From assembly GCF_005239225.2 (NCBI RefSeq), contig NC_133287.1, positions 3,887,493 to 3,951,492 of the forward strand: a stretch of DNA of 64,000 nt, given 5' to 3'. This document shows positions 25,485 through 36,533 of this stretch, in pieces (within the stretch, counting starts at the first letter, position 1; every line of letters starts with the position of its first letter). The notes beneath the pieces are model-generated. The model was not told the origin of the DNA. It did not search any database and was given only the letters and a program-made list of their open reading frames with translations. Made by a program: the position numbers and the translations under genes. Source of the DNA: Populus alba. Its lineage: Eukaryota; Streptophyta; Magnoliopsida; Malpighiales; Salicaceae.

Positions 25485-25940
25485 TTGCAAATGCTTAGAT
25501 ACTTTTATGAACTATATAAACATGGCAAAGCTCAATAAGAAATTTGGGCATGCCTGAACAACTGATTTAACAAAAATAACAATAAATTTATACTTGATCA
25601 TTAGATGAGGTTTGAATTTGATTGAAAGGCTGTATAGACTTAATTTTATAAGGGGTCGGCTAGCTATAAACAACCAATATTAAAAAAGTTACCGGGCTTA
25701 AATTTTTTTTTTATGAATTTTCAATTATTTCAATATTATTTTTCATGGTTCGTTTTATATATATATCATTTTTGTTATTATATAAACAATTGGCATGTTA
25801 TTTTTCAAATCAATTTTATGAATGATAGAGTTTCAGAATAGATTAAACATACTTCCTCTATATTTCATTACGGCAACCAAGGGTTTGAGAAACCCGTGAT
25901 TTTTATCTTTCACTTTACATTATATTATTATAAATAATAC
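25485..25940 (+). repeat. 3' LTR of the ancient gypsy element (approximate)
   Basis: The partner of 20655-21150; see the shared blocks given there. Divergence is heavy, so the insertion is old. Confidence 0.65.
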
Positions 25941-26935
25941 AAGATCATGGCTCGGTGTTTAACATATTATGGCATAATTAAGTCAAATTTTTGTGTTAGT
26001 TTATCTATCCCTTCCTTTCAATGTTAACATTTAAATAATAATAAAAATAAAAACACCGATAAATCAGCATGCAATAACAACGGTTTTTAAGAACTGAACA
26101 AGAATGGGCGTGGACCAAGTGGCACAGTTAATAAAGTGACGTCAGAATAGAAAAGAAGAACAAGAAATTGCAATAAACAATATAGAATAGAAAGATTGTT
26201 AGTTGTAAAGTGGAATGAGTGAGATAGCAAGAGATTTGTCAAAAAAAAAAGTAAAAAAAGGGAGAGGGAGAGGCTTGCTGATCAACTCTGCCACAGCCAT
26301 CGCCGTAATATTCACGACCAGACAAAGCTCCCGCGCCCGCCGCCTCTCCTCATACCACTGGTCCATCCCCTATCATACACTACAGAAAATCTCCCTACAC
26401 CTGATATAGGTAGATCTTTCTTTTAACAGAATCCATCCCCTATTATAGCCTTGGCCTGTCTTGGTCATAGATTTAGTGCGTGTGTGACTTGAGGTTATTA
26501 TTTTGGTAGATTAATGTTTTATGTCTTAGGTTACTGGTCTGATCAAGACAATAAAACTGGGTGTTTATTTTGATGCCATGTAAAAAATTCTCTCTTCTCT
26601 GGGTTTGTGAGAGATGGGACTAAACCTGAACAGATACTGCAATACAATCTGGTGTTTCTTTCTTGTTGGTCATTACTGGATATACTTTTAACAGAATCCT
26701 TTTCTTGAAATCTCTCAATAGTCTCAGTTCCGGATTGAGACTTCTCCTTTGCGGGCTTTGTCTTTTCTTGACACCCGTACACATGTTTCTGTTTCTTACA
26801 TAAAAAGAAGGTGATCTTTCTATTAACCTTATTTAGAGAAGGAGGGGGGTTACAAATCTTGGAGGATTTGAGTGGGGTTTGGTGGGATATTGAGCTCCTG
26901 ATTTCGAATCTAGCGTGACTTGTTCAATATTTATG
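25941..26935. other. Dof upstream region, no gene identified
   Basis: Frames at 26215-26409 and 26543-26782 have no recognisable family features. From 26938 on the DNA is shared with the Dof pseudogene copy at 42785. Confidence 0.4.
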
Positions 26936-27061
26936 ACTATGGTTGTTTTTGGATAGCAGATACGCATGCACAAGTAAGTACAATCGCCGTGGTTTTACAC
27001 CGTGGAGATTAGATTCTCAGAAGCCAAAAGCAGACACGTTTGGTTTGCTTTACTCACTTCT

Positions 27062-27067
27062 CTATAT
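27062..27067 (+). promoter_or_regulatory. Candidate TATA box of the Dof gene
   Basis: CTATAT lies about 145 bases upstream of the Dof start codon, within a pyrimidine-rich leader. Suggestive only. Confidence 0.3.
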
Positions 27068-27211
27068 CTGAAGAAACTGCCATCCTTCTCTACAGTCTAG
27101 TCTCAAAACCTGCATGCACCAACAAAGCCAAAATAACCCAATTCATCTCTCAGAAAATATTTTTCAGGCGCAAAATCAAGAAGAAACAGAAAAGATTAGG
27201 TTCTTAGAGCG

Positions 27212-28186
27212 ATGCAAAGAAAGATGCAGGGAGGGAGTGAGGATGTGAAGCCAAGTCAAGAAAGAAGATTGAAATCGACTCAAGGAGATGATCAGCAGCA
27301 GCAGCAGCAGCCGCAGCCACAAAAATGCCCTCGCTGTGAGTCTCTGAATACCAAGTTTTGTTATTACAACAATTACAGTCTATCTCAGCCTCGATACTTT
27401 TGCAAGACTTGTAGAAGGTATTGGACTCTTGGTGGTACCATGAGGAATGTTCCTGTAGGAGGTGGTTGCCGAAAAGGAAAGCGCGCAAAAACATCATCTT
27501 CTAGTTCCGGCGAGAACTCGCGGTTGCAGCAACAGCTACAGCAACAATCACAACTCTTGCAGCATAACTTGGCAACCCCACAAAATATCCTTGCTACCAC
27601 TAATTCAGGTAATTCTGCAAGTCCTGCTTCAGGGAATTTGGTTTCACCTCCTCCTGGGATGTCTTCAATGGGGTCGTATTTTCCCGGTGATGGATTCTTG
27701 ACTTCTTTAGAAGCAATTCAGTCCTTGAATAATAACCAACCACCGATACAGTCTTTCTCTTTTCAGCCTCAAAATCAACCTGTCAGTCTTGGTGGTGATT
27801 TAGGAGATACTTCAAATTTGGGTCTTTTGCATGGTTTCAGTGCAGTTCCTGCTTTCGGGTCACAAAATCAACAGCAAAGGCAATTCTACCATGTGGATAA
27901 TAGAGGTAATAAGAGTGTTGAACATTCTTTTTATCCACATGATCAAGAGAGCTTGATTCAATCAAGCAGGCCAGCTGCCACATCCTCTCATCAACAGCAA
28001 AATTGGCATCAGGGTTTTATAAGCAATAGCAACCCTACTGTCTCTGATAATGTTTTGTGGAGCACAAGCACCAGCACCACCATAGGGCACGCTAACAGTA
28101 ACATCAACACCGGTACTGCTGGCTCCGCAACCTTGAACCCAGATCGTTGGCATCATGATCTGCCGGGAAATGGACCTCCATCATGA
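27212..28186 (+). CDS. DOF: Dof zinc-finger transcription factor
   Basis: A plant-specific nuclear factor binding AAAG cores. It is a single-exon frame of 324 residues. The Dof finger spans about 39-90 with zinc ligands Cys39, Cys42, Cys64 and Cys67 in the invariant CX2CX21CX2C spacing ([18 protein letters not shown], then [11 protein letters not shown]), followed by [20 protein letters not shown], whose basic end serves nuclear import. An N-terminal Q/P run (28-37, coded largely by CAG) and Q-, N- and S-rich low-complexity regions follow, and the tail ends in [15 protein letters not shown], a motif seen in several Dofs. The start at 27212 is the first ATG; Met5 is an alternative. In Arabidopsis the neighbour of LEC2 is DOF1.4 (At1g28310), so orthology to DOF1.4 is likely by position but untested. 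A truncated copy lies at 42785-43168. Confidence 0.93.
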   Translation: MQRKMQGGSEDVKPSQERRLKSTQGDDQQQQQQPQPQKCPRCESLNTKFCYYNNYSLSQPRYFCKTCRRYWTLGGTMRNVPVGGGCRKGKRAKTSSSSSGENSRLQQQLQQQSQLLQHNLATPQNILATTNSGNSASPASGNLVSPPPGMSSMGSYFPGDGFLTSLEAIQSLNNNQPPIQSFSFQPQNQPVSLGGDLGDTSNLGLLHGFSAVPAFGSQNQQQRQFYHVDNRGNKSVEHSFYPHDQESLIQSSRPAATSSHQQQNWHQGFISNSNPTVSDNVLWSTSTSTTIGHANSNINTGTAGSATLNPDRWHHDLPGNGPPS

Positions 28187-29890
28187 TGTCTATATAGCTT
28201 GTTTAGCTGTTCTCGTAGCTCTCCGTCAAGACTCCAAAGACACAGGCGGCCTGGCTCCAAGGCATTAATTCTTTGCTTTTTGTAAGCATGAAAACCAAAG
28301 GGTCTCTTTTTCTTGTTTCCCTTTACCTTGGCAAAATGATAGTGGTACATGCATCATGGCTCCTTATGGGACATAAATATCTAGACAGAATATAATTGTG
28401 ATGTGGTGTAAATGGAAGAGCAGGGGCAGTAGCCTTTTATGCTTATATTACAGTGAATTTCTGCATTTCTGTGTAGGAAAACCTTGATTAAAGATAAATA
28501 TGCTTGTAAAAGCTTTTCTTCTCTCCTTTTTTTTCTCGTGTGCACTATCATCATTTTCCAACTTCCATTCAAAAGTGTGAGCTTACTTTGTACTGCCTGT
28601 TTAACTACGGTTATTGCGAGACCTTACAACATCGACAAGAGGTGGGAGGCTACAGGTGAAGAGTGCATGAGAGGTAGTGGGAGGCCGGGAGCTGATGTCT
28701 CTGTGGAAGTTGCTGGACAAGACAGTTTGTTCTTGAGCATGTGGGGACTGACGATGTAAAGATGCTTTAATCGATCATTCATGTTACTGTAATTCCAATT
28801 CCGAATGCCTTTAATTGACTCACCCTTTACCTGTAGTGCTGTCTCTCTCTCTGACCAGCCCACCACTGTCAATTTATCATAAGACCAAGCTGCGCGTAGT
28901 TATCCCTTCTTGAGTTAATTTGATGATTGATCTTTAATCAATTATTGTTCGAGGTATGATTACTTGGATAGATCTCCGGGATAAAGGACTTTAAACACAA
29001 AGGATCATAAAAACTATAGACCTTGACAATAATTAACCAAATTCACTTCAAGGGATGATAGATTGATCATCTTGGCTACTAATTTTAATTTAAGCCCCTA
29101 AATTCAAATAGAAAGTTAAAAATGAGGCACACTTTTTAAAATTTTCGCATGCATTTTTTTTTTCATTTTTCATTTTAGTTTTTAGTTCGAAACTTTTAAG
29201 TTTTGATCTCAATTTTTTTTTTTAATGTTTAAATTTTTAAGTTTGAAAAAAAAGTGCAAGATTGAATGAGAGAAAAAAACAATCAATTAGCTAGATTTTA
29301 TGAATAAAAAAATTAAATTTAATGTTAATGTGTTTCTCTTAAGATTAGTATTATTTAGGTATTTTGGAGCATTTATATTGCTAGAAAAAATAGATTGAAG
29401 ATGAGAAAAAAGAATTCTATTTAATTTTATGTGTTTTAAGTTGAGAATTAGATTATTGAAATTATAAGTGTTTATTAGTTTTTTGAGGTGAAAAATAGGT
29501 GAAAAATAGTTTTTTTTTAACCCTGCTTAATTCATACAAAATATTTAGATATTACTTTAATAATTTTTTAAAAAAACTTGCATTTGAAATAATGAGAGGT
29601 TTTTATTTAAAAAATTATACTTATAATAAAAACATATATATTTTTTTTTAAAAAAAATATGCATTATTAGGCTATGTACTTTTTTACATTTAAAATTGTT
29701 TTGAAAAGATTTAAAATTTTTTATTTTTTTATTTAAAATTAATATTTTTTTAATATTTTTAGATTATTTTGATATAGTAATATATTATTTTAAATTATAA
29801 AAAAAACATTAAAAAACAACTTCACCTTCAATCCCACTGCCGGCTAAAAATACTCAATCTTTAGCTGCTCCGTTTTTCGATACTCTTAGG
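28187..29890. other. Dof 3' flank and AT-rich spacer
   Basis: The first ~300 bases are probable Dof 3'UTR. The frame at 28484-28759 has no recognisable family features. The segment 29100-29840 is AT-rich, ending in a fragment (29690-29840) of the AT-rich repeat theme also seen at 17431-17620, 31670-31770 and 45605-45790. Confidence 0.4.
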
Positions 29891-30017
29891 ACTCACCAAG
29901 GATGGGAAGTTCAGAAATGAGAAGCATCAAATTCGAATTCCACATTGTAAATCGATCCAAGAAAAAAAAAAAAACAGACTTTTGTTTCTCGAGACTGAAT
30001 TTGTTGGCGAAACAAAA

Positions 30018-30018
<1 letters not shown>

Positions 30019-30061
<43 letters not shown>
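30019..30061. repeat. (GA)n microsatellite
   Basis: A perfect run of about 21 GA units, which by itself creates several repeat-coded reading frames on both strands. Confidence 0.95.
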
Positions 30062-30064
<3 letters not shown>

Positions 30065-32330
30065 GAGAGGTAGCGAGGCAAGCACTCCGAGGCATATCTC
30101 TCGAAACAAACAAAGAAGAATGCTTGACAAGTATTTTTAACTCGGTTGTGGTTAAAGAATGTTTGGTGGGAGGTGGGGGCGTGGGGGTTGGGGCTGTGGT
30201 TTCCGAGTAAAGCAAATCTTTGGTCTGCCATGGAGAGATCTGAGTCCAGAGAAATGACACCTCCGATATCTCCATCACTACTTTTCCCGTACACCACACC
30301 TCTTTTTATTTTGCAGAGCTCATGCCATGGCGCAGGTATGCCCTCTTCAAGAACATACTGCCATCTATCTCCTCTGCTCGCTCCTGGAGGAAAAGGCCAT
30401 TTTTAGAGCCTGCTCTTTGTTTCTTGTAAATTATTTACTTTGATGGGTTAATATTAAAATAAATTTAAAAATACCTCCCTGTTTTTATGAAAATTTACTC
30501 TAGTCGAACCCCCCTGGTTTCACTTTTTCACTATGTTGAACTTGTGCTTAATTTCATAGTGTTTATTTTGATTTATTTTTAGTAAAATAAAAAAAAAATT
30601 TAAAAAAAATTATTAAATTTAATGGAATTCATGATTTAGATTATTAAAACTATATATTATACCATGAAACTTAGATCGATCTAATATAATGCCTAGGTTA
30701 AATTTGAATCCATCAAGCTGACTATGTCATATCGAGTTAAATTTTATACAGTTTAATTTTAAATTTAATTATATAAAGAGTTAAATTAAAAAGTTTAAAT
30801 GTTAATTAGCTGAAATATATTTAATAATAATATCAAATAATTTTTAATTTTAATTTTTATTATAAAAAAACTTTGATTTCAAATGCAACATATAGCGATT
30901 CTGTAAACTAGTCGTGATCGGAGAAGAAACACTTACCATTCATTCCCATGTGTTAAATATAGATCTCGATCCTCCAAAGGGAAACAAAATTGGCCTTTCG
31001 AAGATCAATGTTTGGTTTGTTTTCCGATGTTTAATTTTCATAAACAATTTACATTAAGAATAACTAAAGTTAAAGACTCTTTTGAGTCAAAAAGCTGAAA
31101 AATGCAATTCAACTCAATTTAACTCGACCGACCAGACAAAATGAATTTTTTAATGAGTAGCCATTGATCTACCACCATGCATGCCATGGCATTAAGGTCT
31201 CTCCTTGGAATTATGATTAAACCGTGCTTTAGAAAATTACTTAATTTTATTTCAGTTATAAATTATTTTGATGGGTTAATATTAAAAGAATTAAAAAATA
31301 TTTTTTAAAAAGATATTTTAAAATATAATCAGAACCTCGCTTTCGCACCCTCCACGTAATGATAATAGTGGAGTGCGTAGAGGATAAGAATTTGGATGCC
31401 TTATATCAATATGATTTGACATGACCTGATGGCTATTGCAGTCTCATGTGCAGACAATACGACTTTGGTAACAACAAGCCACGGCGACCTGAGCGTCCAA
31501 TTAAAAGACTGCTTCAACCCAATCCTGACTGCCGGAGTTAGCTTAGCTCCCAATCCATTCCTCCTAGAATCTTTTTCGTTGTGGTTTGGTGAGATTGTTG
31601 CTTTCCATGATGATCAACTAGGATTAGCTTCCAAGATTAACGGGGGGTGTTGATCGGAAGCGCAATCAAATCATTTTTTTTTTATTTTTTTTATATTTTT
31701 AATCATTTTAATATATTAATATTAAAAATATATTTTTTTAAATAAAAAATACTTTAAAAAATATCATCTTATATTACCTTTTAAATATATAATTTATATT
31801 ATTTTTTAACATATTTTTTTTATTTTACACTTAAAACTTACACAATCTTATAATACCTTGTGTTTAATTTTTATCAAATACATAGAGATGATGAGATTTG
31901 AACTCATGACCGCTTGGTTATCAAGATTTTAATATCATGTAAAAAACTAAATTAGTCAAAAAACTTAAATTGTTTAATAAGATTCTAAAATATGATTTAT
32001 ATATTTTCTAATAAACTTTGTTGCTATCTCAATCAACCCTTGAAACATGTGAAACGTTTGAGAGTGGAAATTAGAGAATTCAGAATAAAACTACTAAATT
32101 TTTAATTTTAAAAATAATATGATTAGACATTGTTAAAATTGTATTTTGTTTTGTTTGAAATTTTAAAAACATGTAGTTAATCAATATATTATATTTTTGC
32201 ATGACTTAAATAATTTTCTCCATTGTTTTTTTTAATTGCACAATCAAAGATACTCTTAAGTGATTTTATTTCAAATTCCTTTTTTTATACTATTATTTTT
32301 ATTGAAATGATAGTTCTATATATACTATTA
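30062..32330. other. Intergenic, no identified gene
   Basis: Frames at 30146-30406 and 31429-31653 lack recognisable domains. The segment 30560-30880 resembles the tandem-array family B loosely. The segment 31670-31770 is an AT-rich repeat fragment. Confidence 0.35.
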
Positions 32331-32335
32331 TCCTG

Positions 32336-32640
32336 ATCAATTTTTTTTTAAAATTTTTTAAAAATCACTCTCATGAAAATACATACACGTGTCATATGAG
32401 TTTAAGAAGTTATAAATAACTTAATATAAATAAAGTATATATTTTAGAATTTTTTTTTTGTATGTTGTAATACTTATTAGTCATTTTATATCTCAAAAGG
32501 CACAGTAATAAACAAAACCAAATACCACTTAGCTTCTTTAAACATTCATAAGCAAAATACATTAAATATTTATTAACACAACAACCAGTCAACCACATCA
32601 TAACACCACAGTAAAATAAATATTTTCTCAACTTTAAAAT
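32336..32640. repeat. Diverged direct repeat C, unit 1
   Basis: It shares a series of blocks with 33715-33990: AAAAATCACTCTCA, CTTAATATAAATA.A.TATATATTTTA, TTAGTCATTTTA.ATCTCAAAAG, and AACATTCATAAGCA / AATATTTATAAGCACAA. The units are about 1.4 kb apart. They could be LTR relics or dispersed copies. Confidence 0.6.
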
Positions 32641-33714
32641 CAAGTGCTTATTTAGTATTGCTATGCTTTTAAAGCATGACGGCTTTTGGTCTAAAAGCAA
32701 TGTGTTGGCTGATACCTGCTCTGCTTTGAAACCAAATAAATGTCACTTTAAAAAAACTATTTATCTTTTCAAACAAAGCAGGGTACCCACTTCTTTTACT
32801 CGAAAGCACAACTACTTGTCAAGGGTTTTTTTTTTTATTATTATTTTTTCAATTTAAATAACAACTTTCTCTGTGTGTTTTTTTTTTTTCAATTACATGC
32901 ATCAAAGTAGCTAGTGTTTTGTTTTTATATAATGATAATGTCTAAAAAAAATACAAGTAGCTTGGAAACAAGTTTTATATCTTAAATAATCAGTTAATTT
33001 TTTAATTTTAGCAATTCAATTAATGTTTTCTGACTAAAGTGGTTGGAGGTGAGTGCATGACACCTGTAAAAGGTTTTCTTTGTTGAATTTAGGGGCTTTC
33101 TGATGATCGAGTAAGTTGATTCTTAAGAGAAAGTGTAAAAATATTACAAAATAATACTTTTAAAAAAATTATAGAGTAAATAATACAGATTTCAAATATT
33201 TTTTCTGTTGAAGGATTTATGGTCTAGTTATAGCTTATGTGTCTCTTTATGAAGATAAGAAGCTAAAGCATAATATTAGCTTGATAGTTTTAATGATAAA
33301 AAAATATCTCTGATATATATATTAATATTAATAAAAAATATCTATTACATAATATTAATATCAATTAAAAATATAATAAGCTCTTAAATGACTTGGGTAC
33401 ATCTAACGATGTAGGGAAAATAAAATCCAAAATATAATTATGTTAATTGGACTAAGCTCTTCTCCTAAGTTAAACCAAGGTAACTGATTTCTTCATTTGG
33501 TTGAACTCAGGAGAGCTAATCCTTCCTTTGGCTGAGTCTAGAGATGTGTTTTTTTCTTGACCAAGTCTTAAAAAAATAGATTTTTAAGGAGTATTTTTTG
33601 GTTCATTAAATTTGGGTTTATCATAAGTGATTGTATTTCACAATTTCTTTTTGTTTTTTTTTTTCAAATACAACATTGATTTTATTAAAGTAATGCATGT
33701 CTTTGTAAATACAC

Positions 33715-33990
33715 ACACTACCAATTCTATTTAACTTTTTCTCTAGTTTTTCAAACTTAAAAATCACTCTCAGGTTATATAATTTTAAGAGGTCGTACAT
33801 CGCTTAATATAAATAGAATATATATTTTAAAATATTTTTAGTCATTTTAAATCTCAAAAGCATAACAAAAAAAAAAAAAAATTAACCAAACAGATTTAGT
33901 TGCTTTAAATATTTATAAGCACAACACAATAACTAGTTACCAGGCATTGCTTTAACCCCACAATACAGTGCATCACAACATAACAACCAC
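33715..33990. repeat. Diverged direct repeat C, unit 2
   Basis: The partner of 32336-32640 in the same orientation. The intervening 1.07 kb has no recognised coding content. Confidence 0.6.
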
Positions 33991-34326
33991 AAAAACAATA
34001 ATACCATAAGTTTGGTGATTTATAAGATTGATATCTAGTTTCTTTGATCTTATGAGTATGCTAATTTGATATGAGAATTATACCCTCAAGATTCAGAGAT
34101 CCTCTCATGTATATGTGATTATTGAATTGAAATTGAATAGACATGATTTAATACATGATTAAAAAAATGTCATCAGTTTAACTTTTTATTATTTTATTTT
34201 TTCTCACCAAATCTAGACCATTGAATTTAAAATAAATGATTAAATTTAGAACATCATCGATTTTGTCCCCAGGGGAATACGATAGGGTCCAAATCTATAT
34301 CCTCCAGATCACCTTATGATACTCAA

Positions 34327-34359
<33 letters not shown>
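34327..34359. repeat. (AAT)11 microsatellite
   Basis: A perfect trinucleotide run. Confidence 0.95.
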
Positions 34360-34361
<2 letters not shown>

Positions 34362-36112
34362 GTACTATAAGTTATGCTATGATGATTTTTGAAACCTAAT
34401 GCATGATAAATTTATGATAAAAATGAATTTCATTCCAGATAAAGATTAGTAATATAATTATAAAGAATTTTATTGATTAAATTATGAAACAATTAATGTC
34501 ACCATACATATTAGGTAAAGGTTGGTAGGGGAGATTATTGGAGAAGGACCAACAAACATCTACATGCTGGTTGATGATGTTTAAGGATGGGATTAAGTAT
34601 AATAATACTAGAAGTCTCCGTACTATCGGTTTTTGATAAAAACACTCTTGTGATTACTAAAGTGTGCAATTGGATCCTTATGGCCTGGTTTATTAGAGGT
34701 CCCTCCATTTAGCCCACTGCAGATCAAACAGATATTTGCTAAAATTTATTTATTTAATTTTTTAATAAGCTTGATTTTCTAATTTAGATTTTCATAAAAA
34801 TTCTGATTTTATATGTTCGAGATTTCATAACTCTTACATTTCAACATAAAATTTATTTCTTTCCCAACATTTTTCTTTGGATTTTGAAGATTAAATAAAA
34901 AATTAGCTAAGAAAATAAAAGGTGAAAAAGTAAAAATAATCCAGCGTAAATTAATAAAAAATTAACAATAACTTTTTGCTTGTTTTTCTTGTCTTCTTAA
35001 AAACAAATTAAAAAAAATATAATGAATTTTATTTAAAAAATCATAAAACAATTTCTATCACTAAATAGATAAAGATTTCACAAAAAGTTCTGACAAATTT
35101 TGTTATATTTTTCTGAGTTTTTTATTCTATCATTGAATGTTTAATCAATTTTTTTTTTCCATGAAACCATAACTAATAAAAAGCTGATACGTGTCCCCTC
35201 GTTCGTCAAAATTAACTGAAAAATAATTAGATAGAGTATAAAAAGAGGTATCTTTATAATAACTCAGTTACCTAAATTGAAACAACATAAATGTTTAAGC
35301 ATGTCAATCGCCATGGAACCTAGAAAGAGGTATCTTTATAATAATTATTTTGATGTATATTAAAAATATATATTTTTAGCTGAAAGTACTACACTGACAA
35401 TTACAAACACTATCTTCATGTCAGATATCAATAGCATGGGAAGGAAGGAGAGGTGGGAATTTTGCCAATCCATTACTAGTTACTACGTACGTCACCATCT
35501 CCTTGTCGATCTCTCTGTTGTTTTTTAGAAGCCCTATATTCATATCAGCTCATGACTTCACTGGAGTAGGAATCCAGGCACCCTTTCCCTCTCTGAAATA
35601 TTTCATTAATTTCTTTTCTTTTTTTTATATTTATGTCCTGATCTGCCTTGATCAAAGTTAGAGTGGGAGAACACGGTAGTACTACTCTGCGTCCTCTTGA
35701 TTTCGCTGTAAATTGCTTATCAGTGAAGCCAGAGGAGGGGTCCTGTTAATATCACTCTGTGCTTATTCTTTCCCATCCCATTTGTCTAGTTTCCAGGTCG
35801 TTGCTCATACTCGGGGTCGGGGGTAGGTCCCATTGAAGTTTTAGGTTGTTAATTGTTGTTTCTTTTTTCTTTCCTGTTTTTAATGCTTAATGCCCTGTTT
35901 TGAATATGAATGCAATTTCAAATTCTTTGATTCACATCAATGGAGTTGCCAGTTTTTTTTTTTGTGATATGTTATGTATTTCTAATATCCGACCTGTAAG
36001 AATTCAAGTACATGGAGTATATTCCTCGGCTTTTGTTTTTCATTATCTTGTCTCTTAGTTCCTCTCATTTTCATGAGCCTCAAAATCATGTGTGAATCGT
36101 GAAGGGTCCAGC
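34360..36112. other. Spacer up to the young retrotransposon, no gene identified
   Basis: The segment 35400-36100 is less AT-rich and UTR- or intron-like, and it is the host sequence interrupted by the retrotransposon; it continues at 41372. No protein family was recognised. Confidence 0.35.
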
Positions 36113-36520
36113 TGATATGGTTAATTTGAAGGTAAAGAAGAAGATAGGATAAGAGAAGAATATTGAAGAAGAATAATTGTATATCTTTTACTGAATTCTT
36201 CAGGCTATATATAGATATAGCATTACAGATAGGAAATGAAATAACAAACATAACTACCGAATAGGAATGCTGAAAATTAGAACAGAATAACTGACTCAAC
36301 AGACAATTGACTAAATAAAGGAATTAGACTAAGTCTTCCACTTTGCCACTACACGTCGTGGTCTCTGCTAATCCTGTTGCCATCACACAACTGCACATCG
36401 TGGTTTTGCATGCCCTTCACAACTACACATCGTGGCTCTGCTTCTCTGTAATGCCTGCATGTCGTGGTCTGCTAATGTGTGCCATTACGTGCATGTGAAG
36501 TGGCGAAACAGAACATATCA
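36113..36520 (-). repeat. 3' LTR of the young gypsy element
   Basis: A 408-base terminal repeat with no difference seen by eye from 40959-41366. It contains several short CACATCGTGG / CACGTCGTGG-type repeats (about 36350-36460), a CA-rich internal feature of the LTR. Confidence 0.96.
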
Positions 36521-36533
36521 TTCCCTACCCCTT
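36521..36533 (-). other. Polypurine tract
   Basis: AAGGGGTAGGGAA on the minus strand, directly before the 3' LTR; it primes plus-strand DNA synthesis. The gag-pol stop codon at 36532-36534 overlaps it. Confidence 0.9.

Larger units (their letters stand above)
20655..25940 (+). mobile_element. Ancient degraded Ty3/gypsy LTR retrotransposon
   Basis: Diverged LTRs (about 20655-21150 and 25485-25940) flank a plus-strand gag-pol relic. Protease, reverse transcriptase, RNase H, integrase and a C-terminal end occur in the Ty3/gypsy order, but every reading frame is full of stops and indels. The boundaries are approximate and no target duplication could be fixed. Confidence 0.82.

Noticed and set aside
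29902..30297. Frames on both strands over the GA repeat
   Set aside because: They are open because (GA)n and (TC)n contain no stop codons; the flanks show no conserved content.
31429..31653. 74-residue plus-strand frame MAIAVSCADNTT...
   Set aside because: Reasonable composition, but no recognisable family, splice partner or promoter; it could be chance.
35982..36299. 105-residue minus-strand frame at the left end of the young retrotransposon
   Set aside because: It is read-through of LTR sequence into the flank; the same first residues occur at the other LTR (41145).
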